Part shown: positions 46,180 through 54,839 of the stretch, piece by piece
Layout: the number at the start of each line of letters is the position of its first letter
Numbering within the stretch: the first letter of the stretch is position 1
Assembly (NCBI GenBank): GCA_902788035.1
Contig: CADAIL010000002.1
Location: 50,503 to 114,502, forward strand
Direction of reading: 5' to 3'
Source of the DNA: an uncultured Lachnospiraceae bacterium
GTDB taxonomy: Bacteria; Bacillota; Clostridia; Lachnospirales; Lachnospiraceae
Length of the DNA stretch: 64,000 bases
Position numbers and translations under genes: made by a program
Notes under the pieces: model-generated
Seen by the model: the letters and a program-made list of their open reading frames with translations, nothing else
Told to the model about the DNA's origin: nothing
The model's database searches: none

Positions 46180-47127
46180 TTACCTTCCGAAATCTTCCGT
46201 TGGCACCGGGACCCGGTCCAGCACTTCCCGGATAATGTTCTCCTGTTCCTCAAAATAGCCGTAATTCTGCGAAAGCACCAGCCTGTGGGCCAGCACCGGG
46301 ACAGCTACGAACTTGATATCCTCCGGCACAACATAGTCCCGCTCATTCATCCACGCGGCACTCTGAGCAGCATGCATGAGGGCAATTGATCCGCGGGGGC
46401 TTATGCCGGCGGCGATATCATTTCTCCCTCTTGTCGCCAGGGCTATATCCGCAATATAGCCAAGAAGGTCGGGTTTCACATCGATACCGGCCGCCTCTTT
46501 TCTCGCCTCGGCTATATCCTCCGCCGATGCCGTACGCGGCACGTCCTCCCTGGGGTCTTTATGCATAAAGCTATATAAGATCCTCACCTCATCGGCCCGC
46601 TTCGGCGTGCCCAGCGATATGCGCATGAGGAAACGATCGAGCTGTGCTTCCGGCAGCGGGAACGTTCCTCCCGTCTCGATCGGATTCTGGGTAGCGATGA
46701 CAATAAACGGCTCCTCAAGCTTTCTCGTTATGCCGTCAACTGTGACCTGCCGTTCCTCCATGCACTCAAGAAGACCCGACTGAGTTCTCGGAGTCGCCCG
46801 GTTTATCTCGTCCGCCAGAAGTATATTGGTAAAGATCGGGCCCTTTTTGAACTCGAACTCACCGCTCTTTTTGTTCCATACGGAAAGACCCGTGACATCG
46901 GACGGCAAAAGATCCGGCGTGAACTGAATACGGCCGAACCCTGTGTCGAAGGACCTGGCAAGAAGTCTTGCCAGGGTCGTCTTCCCTGTTCCGGGCATAT
47001 CCTCAAGCAGCACATGGCCTCCGGTGATGAGCGCGATAAGTACAAGGGCAGTCGCGTCAGGGTTTCCGATCAGCACTTCATTTATATTATCTCTCACTCT
47101 CAGGAGGTTCTCTCTGGCTTTGCTCAT
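46180..47127 (-). CDS. MoxR-family AAA+ ATPase
   Basis: 315 residues. Walker A GTGKTTLAR (about 45-53), Walker B LLADEINRA (about 105-113), then the MEERQVTVDG sensor region and PFIVIATQNP. Chaperone-type ATPase that remodels vWA-containing partners. First gene of a MoxR-DUF58-membrane protein operon. A TATAAT lies about 110 bases upstream on the - strand (47240-47235) but a -35 was not clear. Confidence 0.93.
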   Translation of the reverse strand: MSKARENLLRVRDNINEVLIGNPDATALVLIALITGGHVLLEDMPGTGKTTLARLLARSFDTGFGRIQFTPDLLPSDVTGLSVWNKKSGEFEFKKGPIFTNILLADEINRATPRTQSGLLECMEERQVTVDGITRKLEEPFIVIATQNPIETGGTFPLPEAQLDRFLMRISLGTPKRADEVRILYSFMHKDPREDVPRTASAEDIAEARKEAAGIDVKPDLLGYIADIALATRGRNDIAAGISPRGSIALMHAAQSAAWMNERDYVVPEDIKFVAVPVLAHRLVLSQNYGYFEEQENIIREVLDRVPVPTEDFGR

Positions 47128-47296
47128 TGGCTCACTCCAATCAATTCAAATACTCCGATTTTGTCTGTCTTGCGCAAAACATACAGTTCATTCTGCATAT
47201 CATTACCGTCATTCAGACGTGACCGGTCATACTCATTATAAAGCCTGGGCCTGGTTTTTGCCACTCAATTACAGGACATTTGCGAGCGTATTATCA

Positions 47297-47325
47297 TTGC
47301 ACAATTTGCACAAATATACTATAAT
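47297..47325 (+). promoter_or_regulatory. Promoter of the PRTase gene
   Basis: TTGCAC (47297-47302), 17 bases, TATAAT (47320-47325), 53 bases before the ATG. Confidence 0.78.
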
Positions 47326-47378
47326 ATTTGAATAAGAATTTGGACTTTTCTGTTAATTACATAGAGAAAGGAGAACAT

Positions 47379-48020
47379 ATGTTAGAATACAATAAGCTCG
47401 AATCCAAGCATTTCAGGAATGTAATTCTCCGTGTAGTTCCCGGGCACTTTGTCACCCCGAACTCTCACACGAATTATCTTATGGATATGACAGCAATCAT
47501 GCGCAGACAGGCTGAAGCGCAGGCGGTCGCGTCCGCAATGTGCGAATTCTTCGGCAGTAGCACTTCCGTCGACACGATCTGCTGTCTTGAGGGAATGGAA
47601 GTTGTAGGAGCATATCTTGCAAATGAACTCACGCGCGCCGGCAATATCTCCAAGAACGCGCATAAGACTCTCTACGTTATATCCCCCGAGTACGGTATTA
47701 ACGGGCAGATGATCTTCCGTGAAAACATGGATATGATGCTCAACAACAAAAACGTTCTTCTGATCCTTGCGACCGCCACCACCGGAAAGACGATAGCCAA
47801 CGCGGCTGAAACTCTGAACTACTACGGTGCCAAAGTCGTTGGCATCTCCGCAATTTTCTCAGCCTGCACGGCGATCGACGGTTTCCCGATCCACTCGATC
47901 TTCGATCAGAGCGATCTTCCTGGATATCGCTCATGGAAGTCACATGACTGCAAGTTGTGCAAGCAGGGCATGAAGGTAACCGCGATCTGCAACGGCTTCG
48001 GCTACTCACAGCTGAGATAA
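47379..48020 (+). CDS. Orotate phosphoribosyltransferase-like protein
   Basis: 213 residues from ATG 47379, chosen for GAAAGGAGA at 47366-47374; an in-frame TTG at 47328 lies almost on the promoter. A type I PRTase fold is suggested by the hydrophobic strand VLLILATATTGKT, in which ATATTGKT stands where PRPP-binding motifs carry two acidic residues. Those acids are missing here, so it may bind PRPP weakly or act as a regulator. Databases tend to call similar proteins pyrE, but no pyrimidine genes are nearby. It is one of four + strand genes in the right part of the window. Confidence 0.7.
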   Translation: MLEYNKLESKHFRNVILRVVPGHFVTPNSHTNYLMDMTAIMRRQAEAQAVASAMCEFFGSSTSVDTICCLEGMEVVGAYLANELTRAGNISKNAHKTLYVISPEYGINGQMIFRENMDMMLNNKNVLLILATATTGKTIANAAETLNYYGAKVVGISAIFSACTAIDGFPIHSIFDQSDLPGYRSWKSHDCKLCKQGMKVTAICNGFGYSQLR

Positions 48021-48094
48021 TCGTCAATATGATGTCCGCGGCTTATGCCGTTATTCCACACGGACGTTTCGCACTTGATACATTGAGAACAGGA

Positions 48095-48124
48095 AAATGG
48101 GGCTGTCAACCGACGGCCCCATTT
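48095..48124. terminator. Bidirectional terminator between convergent genes
   Basis: AAATGGGGC (48095-48103) pairs with GCCCCATTT (48116-48124), with A/T-rich tails on both sides. Confidence 0.83.
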
Positions 48125-48167
48125 ATAATGCGCATTTTTATCGAGCAGACTTAAAGCTGTTCGATCT

Positions 48168-49031
48168 TTATATAAGTCCGAGTGCCTCGCACGCGTTCCA
48201 GATCCCGTCATCGAACATATCTGTCGTGACATAATCAGCTGCCTGCTTGGCCGTGTCTGTCCCGTTGCCCATGGCAACTCCGATCCCGGCTGTCTCCAGC
48301 ATGTCAAGATCATTTACGCTGTCGCCGAACGCGATCGTATCCGAGAGCGGTATTCCGAACAGCTCACAGACCTTCCGTATTCCGCTTCCCTTTGAGAAAC
48401 CGTGCGGTACACTCTCGACCACCTTCTCATTATGAATGAGGTTTTGAAAATTACGCTCCAGATACCTGTAGCCTGCCTCGATATCAGCGCCGGCTGTATC
48501 GCAGCTAAGCTTAGATGCCTCCCAAAGACCCGCATTCTCCCGGATTGGAAGACGTCTTGCGCCGAGCTGGCGGTTAATTGCCTGGCCGTAAGGATCATTT
48601 GCAAAATCTTCAATATCAAAATAGAGATAATCACGGCCTTCAAGAATAGGCTTAAAGCCCATCGGCCGGATCACATCGAGCACCTCCTGCAGCAATTCAT
48701 TGTCAAGGCGATGGTAAAAAATCACATCCTCTTCGCGGTAGCTGACACCTGTGACCCCTCGTTCCTCTTTTAACCCGTAGCTCCCGTCTTCACGCTTTTC
48801 CGCCCCGGCGCACTCGATCATGGTCCCGCAGCCGGACACAACGCCGTCGAACCCGAGACTGAACAGCGGCTTTGATGTGACAAACCCCCTCGACCTGCCG
48901 GTATTAAGGAAAGCCAGATGTCCGTTCTCACGGATGGCCCTGATCGCCCGCCCGGTACTCTCGGGAATCTCGTTGTGAAAATTCCAGATAGTACCGTCTA
49001 TGTCAAAGAAAGCTATTTTCGTATTGCCCAT
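48168..49031 (-). CDS. HAD-family sugar-phosphatase-like hydrolase (Cof type)
   Basis: 287 residues from ATG 49031 (AGAGGA site). DxD motif FFDIDGTI (about 7-14), a C2-type cap, and the C-terminal AFGDSVNDLDML loop are complete. These enzymes dephosphorylate sugar phosphates or nucleotides; the target is unknown. The start overlaps the glycosyltransferase stop by 29 bases, so the two are translated together. Confidence 0.92.
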   Translation of the reverse strand: MGNTKIAFFDIDGTIWNFHNEIPESTGRAIRAIRENGHLAFLNTGRSRGFVTSKPLFSLGFDGVVSGCGTMIECAGAEKREDGSYGLKEERGVTGVSYREEDVIFYHRLDNELLQEVLDVIRPMGFKPILEGRDYLYFDIEDFANDPYGQAINRQLGARRLPIRENAGLWEASKLSCDTAGADIEAGYRYLERNFQNLIHNEKVVESVPHGFSKGSGIRKVCELFGIPLSDTIAFGDSVNDLDMLETAGIGVAMGNGTDTAKQAADYVTTDMFDDGIWNACEALGLI

Positions 49032-49893
49032 ATTGCATGTCCTCTTTATCAGCCGGTATAACTGCTGCACTTGGAATTTCAGAAACATTCGCCGGCTCCG
49101 GTATCTCCGGGTTATCTGCTATATCCGCGATTTCCTGTATATCCTCGCTCTTGACCGTTTCCGCTATATCTCTCGTCTTCGGAGCTCCCTCCTTACGGTG
49201 AGACTCCTCGTAGATGGAGACCGTCGTGTAATACATATAGTAAAGTGTTCGCCAGTTGCGGATAGATGACCTGCCGCCGTATCTCTTTCTCATAGCGACC
49301 GGGACCTCTTTTATCCTGAAGCCTTCCCAGATCAGATCGGCCAGGGATGCCGGTTCCGGATAAGGATTGCGATAATGCTTCGCAAAATGGCTGACAACAT
49401 CAGCACTCGCAGCCCGAAAGCCGCTCGTCGGGTCCTGAATCGCGCGGTAGCAGAACAGATACAGAAGGAGGGATATGAATCGGCCTCCAACTCTGCGCAG
49501 ACCGCCGTTCGTGTAATACTTGCCCCCTTTTATATAGCGCGAGCCGATGACAAGATCGGCTTCGCCGTTCACGATCGGTTCTATCAGATCCATGATGAAT
49601 CTCGCATCGTGCTGGCCGTCCCCGTCATACTGTATCGCAATGTCATAACCGTGCGCTGCCGCGTACCTGTAACCGGTCTGCACGGCTCTGCCTATTCCCC
49701 GATTGCGCGGATGCGTGATATGAGGAATTTCGTTATCTCTTAAAATCCTCTCTGTCCGATCCTTTGATCCGTCATTTATGACTATGTATTCCAGCTGCAG
49801 ATTGTTCTGCCGGTTGAAATGCCGGACGGTCTCTATTGTATACATAATAGAGGCCTCTTCATTATAAGCAGGTATGATCAGCAGAACTTTCAT
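49003..49893 (-). CDS. Family 2 glycosyltransferase
   Basis: 296 residues. GT-A fold: IPAYNEEASI, VINDGSKDRT and the metal-binding DGDGQHD. The pattern is close to polyprenol phosphate sugar transferases (DPM1/GtrB-like), but no C-terminal membrane spans are seen; instead the last about 60 residues are a low-complexity acidic tail. Coupled with the HAD phosphatase by overlap. Acceptor unknown. Confidence 0.88.
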   Translation of the reverse strand: MKVLLIIPAYNEEASIMYTIETVRHFNRQNNLQLEYIVINDGSKDRTERILRDNEIPHITHPRNRGIGRAVQTGYRYAAAHGYDIAIQYDGDGQHDARFIMDLIEPIVNGEADLVIGSRYIKGGKYYTNGGLRRVGGRFISLLLYLFCYRAIQDPTSGFRAASADVVSHFAKHYRNPYPEPASLADLIWEGFRIKEVPVAMRKRYGGRSSIRNWRTLYYMYYTTVSIYEESHRKEGAPKTRDIAETVKSEDIQEIADIADNPEIPEPANVSEIPSAAVIPADKEDMQYGQYENSFL

Positions 49894-49949
49894 CGCCCAA
49901 AAATCCCTTTTTCAATAATGTAGAATGATTTTTCCCTTATGCTTCTCGC

Positions 49950-49985
49950 CCTGAATTTTCCTATTGTCTCGATTGGAAAATCCTT
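49950..49985. other. Small hairpin upstream of the glycosyltransferase
   Basis: ATTTTCC and GGAAAAT (about 49957-49983) can pair around 13 bases. No T-run. The 155-base gap holds nothing else recognisable. Confidence 0.3.
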
Positions 49986-50048
49986 ACCGTCATTCATGCA
50001 TGTTCAGATCCATATTTTATCCTCCGGATAATGCTCCGGCTAAGCCGA

Positions 50049-51251
50049 TCACAGCAAGGCTTTAAAGAACTTGAGCAGAACTCCGTCGCCGATCGAATGT
50101 CTGATAAGAGCACCTTCAGCGAAATAGTCCGCTCTGAAATGCCAGGCTACGCAGGCAAGTACCTCCCGCCTGGTAAGATTCTGTATCCATGCTTCATCCG
50201 GGTTGGAAATCATCCTTACGTCGAGAGTCGAATTATCTATAATCTCATAATAGTCAGCCGGCAAGAGGCCCGCTTTTCGGGCTCCGGGAGTAAATTCATC
50301 ATAAATGATCCTGATGAGACCTGTATGTTCCTCGCCGGGGCGGTTCTTCTGAAACCCGTGTGCCCAGGCACTCAGTCCCTCGTCGCGAATAAACATTTCG
50401 AGAAAGATCATGTATTTACTGCAGAATACATGAATGCGGTCATATCGGGCATTGGCATAAAGCCTTCGGGAAATATCATACACATCCTGCTTCAAGTCGA
50501 AGAACCCGAGCACAGGAACAGCTGCCCCCTCTTTGTCTCTGATCTTCTTTTCCCAGTCAGCCAGTGACGTGCCGGCGTCCATGAAACTCTGGCGCGTGAA
50601 GTTATTTGCAAATGTATCCACATACGCCATCACACTCCTGCCGTAAGACGGATGGTTGGCCAGAGCTGCAGCTGACATTTTCCACTCGTCATTGGCTTCC
50701 GCATGCAGCGCATCTTCAAAACGGAGATTATCCTCCCCGAAAGCCATCTCCAGCTGCCGTATCTCATCCCGGACTTCCATGAGGATATTGCCGAGGTCAT
50801 TTTTACCGTTCCAGTTCTCCGGACTTTTCCACCTCATGTCGCGCAGGCTGATTCCGACGCCCCAGGTCTTATCGAGGTGCGAGCACTCGGCCAGAAGCGC
50901 GTTGCCTGTAGAAAGGAGTTCTTGTCTCAGGTCCGGGTGCTGCATAAATTTGGCAAATACAGCCCGCCGGACAACGATCCGACAGATCCAGTGCCACTTA
51001 TTCTTTATCCGAGTGAACTCCGGGAAAGCCCCGTCCCCGGCAAGTTTCTCAAGGACAGCCGGATCATCAGAATTCATGATCTCTTTAGCCAGATCGTATC
51101 TCCCCGCCAGCATGACTTTGTGATACATCATATACTGCTGTACACTTAAAAAGCGAAGTCCCGCATATGTAAACTCCGCGGGATACCAGTTGCTCATGCA
51201 GCCGTGCTCCTCTGTCGGGAGATGAAAACCTATTACTGTTGTGTCCGCCAT
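50049..51251 (-). CDS. NADAR domain protein with DUF6508-like C-terminus
   Basis: 400 residues. The N-terminal half (about 8-165) is a NADAR (YbiA/DUF1768) domain: FLSVQQYMMYHKV, then GNALLAECSHLDKTWGVG and NDLGNILMEVR. NADAR proteins act on ADP-ribose conjugates, including N-glycosidic ADP-ribosyl guanine in DNA. The C-terminal part (about 190-400) ends with LTRREVLACVAWHFRADYF, as in DUF6508 proteins. The next gene upstream is an ADP-ribosylglycohydrolase, 15 bases away, so both are likely in one operon dealing with ADP-ribose. Confidence 0.83.
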   Translation of the reverse strand: MADTTVIGFHLPTEEHGCMSNWYPAEFTYAGLRFLSVQQYMMYHKVMLAGRYDLAKEIMNSDDPAVLEKLAGDGAFPEFTRIKNKWHWICRIVVRRAVFAKFMQHPDLRQELLSTGNALLAECSHLDKTWGVGISLRDMRWKSPENWNGKNDLGNILMEVRDEIRQLEMAFGEDNLRFEDALHAEANDEWKMSAAALANHPSYGRSVMAYVDTFANNFTRQSFMDAGTSLADWEKKIRDKEGAAVPVLGFFDLKQDVYDISRRLYANARYDRIHVFCSKYMIFLEMFIRDEGLSAWAHGFQKNRPGEEHTGLIRIIYDEFTPGARKAGLLPADYYEIIDNSTLDVRMISNPDEAWIQNLTRREVLACVAWHFRADYFAEGALIRHSIGDGVLLKFFKALL

Positions 51252-51266
51252 GTGCCACTCCGATTA

Positions 51267-52358
51267 TCAAATATTTATGATCTCGTCCGCAAGTTCCATA
51301 ATCTCATCCGAAAGTTCAAGGTGCTCTTTCCACTCCTCGCCGATCCCGCTGAGCCCGACTATGGCGCCGAGGATATTTCCGCAGATCGCGCCTGTCGAGT
51401 CGCTGTCGCCGCCGTGATTGACAGCCGCGATAAGGGCCTGACCGAAATCGTTCTCGTACTTGAGAGCGCAGAAAACCGCTATGGCAAGCGCTTCCTCTCC
51501 TACCCAGCCTTCGCCGAGCTTGTGGATAGCTTCGAGGTCCGTGACGACACTGCTGTGGGAAAGCCGCACCGCATCCTGAATGATGCTGACCATTCGATCA
51601 ACATTTGCATCTGCCCGGAACAGCCGGTAGATAGTATCGCATCCTTCCAGAACAATCTCCTTAAGCGTCATTGTCTGCTCCGGATATACAATTCTTCTTA
51701 TAATATGAACGAGAAGAGCCGCCGGCATATAGCCGAGTGAATTCCCGTGGGTGATGGCTGCAACCTGGGCAGCCTCCATATCTATCTTCTCGATCGGCTC
51801 GTTATAGGGCATGAGCGCGACCGGAGCGACCCTCATGACACCGCCGCAGCCCTTGCTGCCATTTCGCGGAGACGCGATATAGTCATGGACTACTGTGTCT
51901 TCATTGCCGATCAGCGCGCTGAGACAAGTATTTCCGGGAGCCCTCAGGTGGTACATCTTGGGATTTCGGAGCAGCCAGGTCACATTGCCGTACAGATCAG
52001 CCGGCTCCATCCACATGACCTGTCTGTATGACTTTCTCTGGGTCAGGAGCCAGTCCTGATATGCTTTTGCCACATAAGCCCTCGGCTCATCCGGTGACTG
52101 ATCCCGGACAGATGCCACCAGCCCGTTGGCTGTGAACATAGTCATCTGGGTGTCGTCGGAGATCAACGCTTCACCTTTCTGCGGGTCAAGCTCATAGCTC
52201 ACAATACCTTCCGCACCGTAGCGTGCGAAGATTTCTCTTTCCGGTGAGAACTCAATGGCGTAGCCGAGCGCGTCGCCGCAGGCTCCGCCGATGAGCGAGC
52301 CGCGTATTTTGTCCGCGGCATTATTCTTTTGCAGCAGCTTCCTGTCAAGTCCAAACAT
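51267..52358 (-). CDS. ADP-ribosylglycohydrolase (DraG family)
   Basis: 363 residues from ATG 52358 (GGGGGGAG site, spacing 8); an in-frame ATG at 52409 is possible. All-helical DraG fold with GGACGDALG (about 23-31), the metal motif SDDTQM (about 60-65), and the second set HGGDSDSTG (about 317-325). It removes ADP-ribose from proteins or other targets. It precedes the NADAR gene on the - strand. No ADP-ribosyltransferase was found in the window. Confidence 0.93.
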   Translation of the reverse strand: MFGLDRKLLQKNNAADKIRGSLIGGACGDALGYAIEFSPEREIFARYGAEGIVSYELDPQKGEALISDDTQMTMFTANGLVASVRDQSPDEPRAYVAKAYQDWLLTQRKSYRQVMWMEPADLYGNVTWLLRNPKMYHLRAPGNTCLSALIGNEDTVVHDYIASPRNGSKGCGGVMRVAPVALMPYNEPIEKIDMEAAQVAAITHGNSLGYMPAALLVHIIRRIVYPEQTMTLKEIVLEGCDTIYRLFRADANVDRMVSIIQDAVRLSHSSVVTDLEAIHKLGEGWVGEEALAIAVFCALKYENDFGQALIAAVNHGGDSDSTGAICGNILGAIVGLSGIGEEWKEHLELSDEIMELADEIINI

Positions 52359-52454
52359 AGTGAGTTCTCCCCCCTCCATCTTTTCAGTATTTTTCATTAT
52401 ATCATACATTCGCTTCTTGTGGCAGGGTAATCAGTTCTCCCGCTGCAAATAAGA
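52359..52454. other. Gap between the ADP-ribosylglycohydrolase gene and structured element 2
   Basis: About 95 bases before the element, mostly A/T-rich (TATTTTTCATTATATCATACATTC). A promoter for the ADP-ribosylglycohydrolase gene must lie here or within the element; no clear -35/-10 pair was recognised. The rest of 52455-52806 holds the element and a terminator. Confidence 0.35.
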
Positions 52455-52653
52455 AGCGGCTTATACAGGCTGCAGCGCAGGATCAATGACCGGCACCCGC
52501 ATCATCTTCATCGAAAAACGCCGGTCCTTCCCTCCGAGCTTGCAAAAGTCTTCGCCTTTTGCGATCTCTCAGTCGGACCGACAATGTTTTTCTCTCGAAG
52601 ATGGATGCTTGCCGCCGGATTACGCACTGCATGAACAGCCTGTCTAAGCCGCT
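52455..52653. ncRNA. Structured repeat element, copy 2 (candidate RNA of unknown class)
   Basis: Outer stem AGCGGCTTA (52455-52463) / TAAGCCGCT (52645-52653) extends ACAGGCTG/CAGCCTGT (52465-52472 with 52636-52643). Inside are the same CATCTTC...GAAGATG, GAAAAAC/GTTTTTC and GGTCC/GGACC stems as copy 1 and a different apical stem GCAAAAG/CTTTTGC. The flanking extension is paired in both copies but with different bases. It lies between the symporter terminator and the ADP-ribosylglycohydrolase gene. Confidence 0.66.
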
Positions 52654-52702
52654 GCCATGTTCCATCTTAACCTCCTGCCATCAATCTGAAAGTATGCCCT
52701 AT

Positions 52703-52741
52703 CCAAGTAAAAAAGCTGCCGCATGTCATAAATGCGGCAGC
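52703..52741 (-). terminator. Terminator of the symporter gene
   Basis: Perfect 10-bp stem GCTGCCGCAT (52715-52724) / ATGCGGCAGC (52732-52741), followed on the - strand by TTTTTTAC. Member of the shared-stem family. Confidence 0.9.
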
Positions 52742-52806
52742 CTTTGTGCTTAGATGGCATTATTAATATGATAGCACTGTCAAGAACAAAAGCACTTTTG
52801 TTATGA

Positions 52807-54357
52807 TCAGTCCACATCTTCCTCGTCCGGAAGCCTGTTCTTCGTTGTTGTATCGACCTCCACATCGTAGCACGCGAATATGCCGTCGACCATCGCTTTG
52901 TCCATCTTCGGTGTGAGCAGACTCACGACCGGTACGAGCACCAGACCGCCCAGCATAGCGATCGCGCCTGCCTGAATCGGACTCATCCAGGCCGTGTACA
53001 TATTTGCTACTGTGAGACCTACGCCATATATGAAGGAGACCCAGACAGCCGCCTTGGTAACGCCCTTCCAGTACAGACCGTACATGAACGGTGCGAGGAA
53101 AGCGCCGGCCAGAGCGCCCCAGGAAATACCCATGAGCTGAGCGATGAATGTCGGCGGATTCATAGCGATCGCGACAGAGATGGCGATGAAGAAAATTACA
53201 AATGCGCGGAGCCACCAGAGCTGTTGTTTCTCCGTCATTTTCTTCATGACAGTGCCCTTCAGGAAGTCCAGAGTCATCGTGGAGCTCGATGTGAGGACCA
53301 GCGACGACAGAGTGGACATCGAGGCGCTCATAATAAGGACGATCAGAACGCCCATCAGTATATCCGGCAGGTTGGAAAGCAGCTGCGGCATGACGTGGTC
53401 ATACATCATGGCAATTGTTCCGTCCGGGTTAGTTTTGGAGACCAGCGATACATCGATCAGTCTCGCGAAACCGCCGAGGAAATAGGAACCGCCAGCGATG
53501 ACGACCGCGAAGAACGTCGATACGATTGTTCCGGTCGCGACAGCCTTCTCAGACTTGATCGCGTAGAACTTCTGGACCATCTGCGGAAGTCCCCAGGTTC
53601 CCAGAGATGTCAGAATAATGACATACAGAAGACCGACCGGGTCAGGGCCGAAGAAAGACGCGAACGCGCCCTGCTGCCCCATTGTAATCGGGTTGTCCGA
53701 CGGGATCTCCGACAGCTGGCGGACCGCGCTCATGAAGCCGCCGTGGCCGTTAAGAACGGACAGAATGACGATCACGATACCGATCAGCATAATGATGCCC
53801 TGCACGAAATCATTGTAGACAGTAGCTGTGTAGCCGCCCATAAGGACGTACACGCAGGTCAGGACCGCCATCATGCATACACAGTAGATGTACGGAATAC
53901 CGAAAGCCATCTCGAACAGATTTGAGAGTCCGTTATAGACAGATGCAGTGTACGGAATCAGGAAAATGAAAATGATAGCAGAAGCTACGATCTTGAGTGT
54001 TTTGGAGTCATATCTGCTCTCAAAGTAAGCCGGCATGGTTGCTGAGTTCATATGCTTCGTCATGACGCGCGTTCTTCTGCCGAGGATGATCCATGCGAGC
54101 AGAGAACCGATGACTGCGTTGCCGATACCGATCCATGTGGACGCAAGACCGTATCTCCATCCGAACTGGCCGGCATAGCCGACGAAGACAACCGCTGAAA
54201 AGTATGACGTGCCATATGCAAATGCAGAAATCCACGGACCCACATTTCTTCCGCCGAGCACATATCCTTCAACCGTCTTGGCCTGATGGCGTGAGTAGTA
54301 TCCGATGTACAGCATGACAGCGAAGAACACAATGAGCAGCAGAATTTTGATTATCAT
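52807..54357 (-). CDS. Sodium:solute symporter (SSS family)
   Basis: 516 residues with about 13 spans. The opening YIGYYSRHQAKTVEGYVLGGRN and the WGLPQMVQKFYAIKSEK segment are typical of SSS carriers such as proline (PutP) or other sodium-coupled permeases; the substrate cannot be read. An AGGAGGG site precedes the ATG. It has its own promoter, operator palindrome and terminator, so it is regulated as a single unit. Confidence 0.9.
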   Translation of the reverse strand: MIIKILLLIVFFAVMLYIGYYSRHQAKTVEGYVLGGRNVGPWISAFAYGTSYFSAVVFVGYAGQFGWRYGLASTWIGIGNAVIGSLLAWIILGRRTRVMTKHMNSATMPAYFESRYDSKTLKIVASAIIFIFLIPYTASVYNGLSNLFEMAFGIPYIYCVCMMAVLTCVYVLMGGYTATVYNDFVQGIIMLIGIVIVILSVLNGHGGFMSAVRQLSEIPSDNPITMGQQGAFASFFGPDPVGLLYVIILTSLGTWGLPQMVQKFYAIKSEKAVATGTIVSTFFAVVIAGGSYFLGGFARLIDVSLVSKTNPDGTIAMMYDHVMPQLLSNLPDILMGVLIVLIMSASMSTLSSLVLTSSSTMTLDFLKGTVMKKMTEKQQLWWLRAFVIFFIAISVAIAMNPPTFIAQLMGISWGALAGAFLAPFMYGLYWKGVTKAAVWVSFIYGVGLTVANMYTAWMSPIQAGAIAMLGGLVLVPVVSLLTPKMDKAMVDGIFACYDVEVDTTTKNRLPDEEDVD

Positions 54358-54383
54358 AATTGAATACCCTCCTCGTTTGATTG

Positions 54384-54421
54384 ACGGTTTAAAGTGTAAC
54401 GCTTTAAACCGTAAAAGTCAA
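54384..54421 (-). promoter_or_regulatory. Symporter promoter with overlapping palindromic operator
   Basis: On the - strand TTGACT (54421-54416), 17 bases, TACACT (54398-54393). A perfect 11-bp inverted repeat (ACGGTTTAAAG at 54384-54394, CTTTAAACCGT at 54402-54412, 7-base centre) covers the spacer and part of the -10, the layout of a repressor site. No regulator gene is adjacent. The half-site CTTTAAACCGT recurs once at 42491-42501. Confidence 0.72.
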
Positions 54422-54500
54422 GCGTATTCAGGCCTTGCTACGATAAATTTTTGCGTTAACTTTATCTGTATTCCGCATGCTGCAACTCCACATTAGAAGA

Positions 54501-54520
54501 GGGACCGGTCTCCCGGTCCC
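54501..54520 (-). terminator. Hairpin after the four-Cys gene
   Basis: GGGACCG/CGGTCCC with a 6-base loop; on the - strand followed by TCTTCT only, so a weak terminator. Confidence 0.55.
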
Positions 54521-54557
54521 TGACAATCTGCGCATTCTCAGTATATTCACATTTAGT

Positions 54558-54776
54558 TTAGCCCCGTACGAACGGAGCCCTGTACTCCTCATTAATTTCT
54601 CTCAGTTCTTTTATACCGTCAATATATGGCTGATAGATGCTCTCAATGCGTCCTCCGCCGCGGTTGTCACAGCCGGAGCAGAACTCGCAGTCGATGCCGC
54701 ACGAACCCCAAAGCGCCTGGTTAACGATTTTAATACGCTCTTCTCGCGTGGTATCCTTTATCAATAATGATTTCAT
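54558..54776 (-). CDS. Small four-cysteine protein
   Basis: 72 residues from ATG 54776 (GGAAGGA site). A Lys/Arg-rich helix at the start is followed by CGIDCEFCSGC (about 26-36), a spacing of C-x3-C-x2-C-x2-C, then GGGR and an amphipathic C-terminus. This would bind zinc or an iron-sulfur cluster. It stands 63 bases after a glutaredoxin-like gene on the same strand. No known family was recognised. Confidence 0.6.
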   Translation of the reverse strand: MKSLLIKDTTREERIKIVNQALWGSCGIDCEFCSGCDNRGGGRIESIYQPYIDGIKELREINEEYRAPFVRG

Positions 54777-54839
54777 CGCGCCATCCTTCCTGCAAACATA
54801 ACGGTTTGCTGCGCACAAACCAAAGATCCGAGTGGTAAA

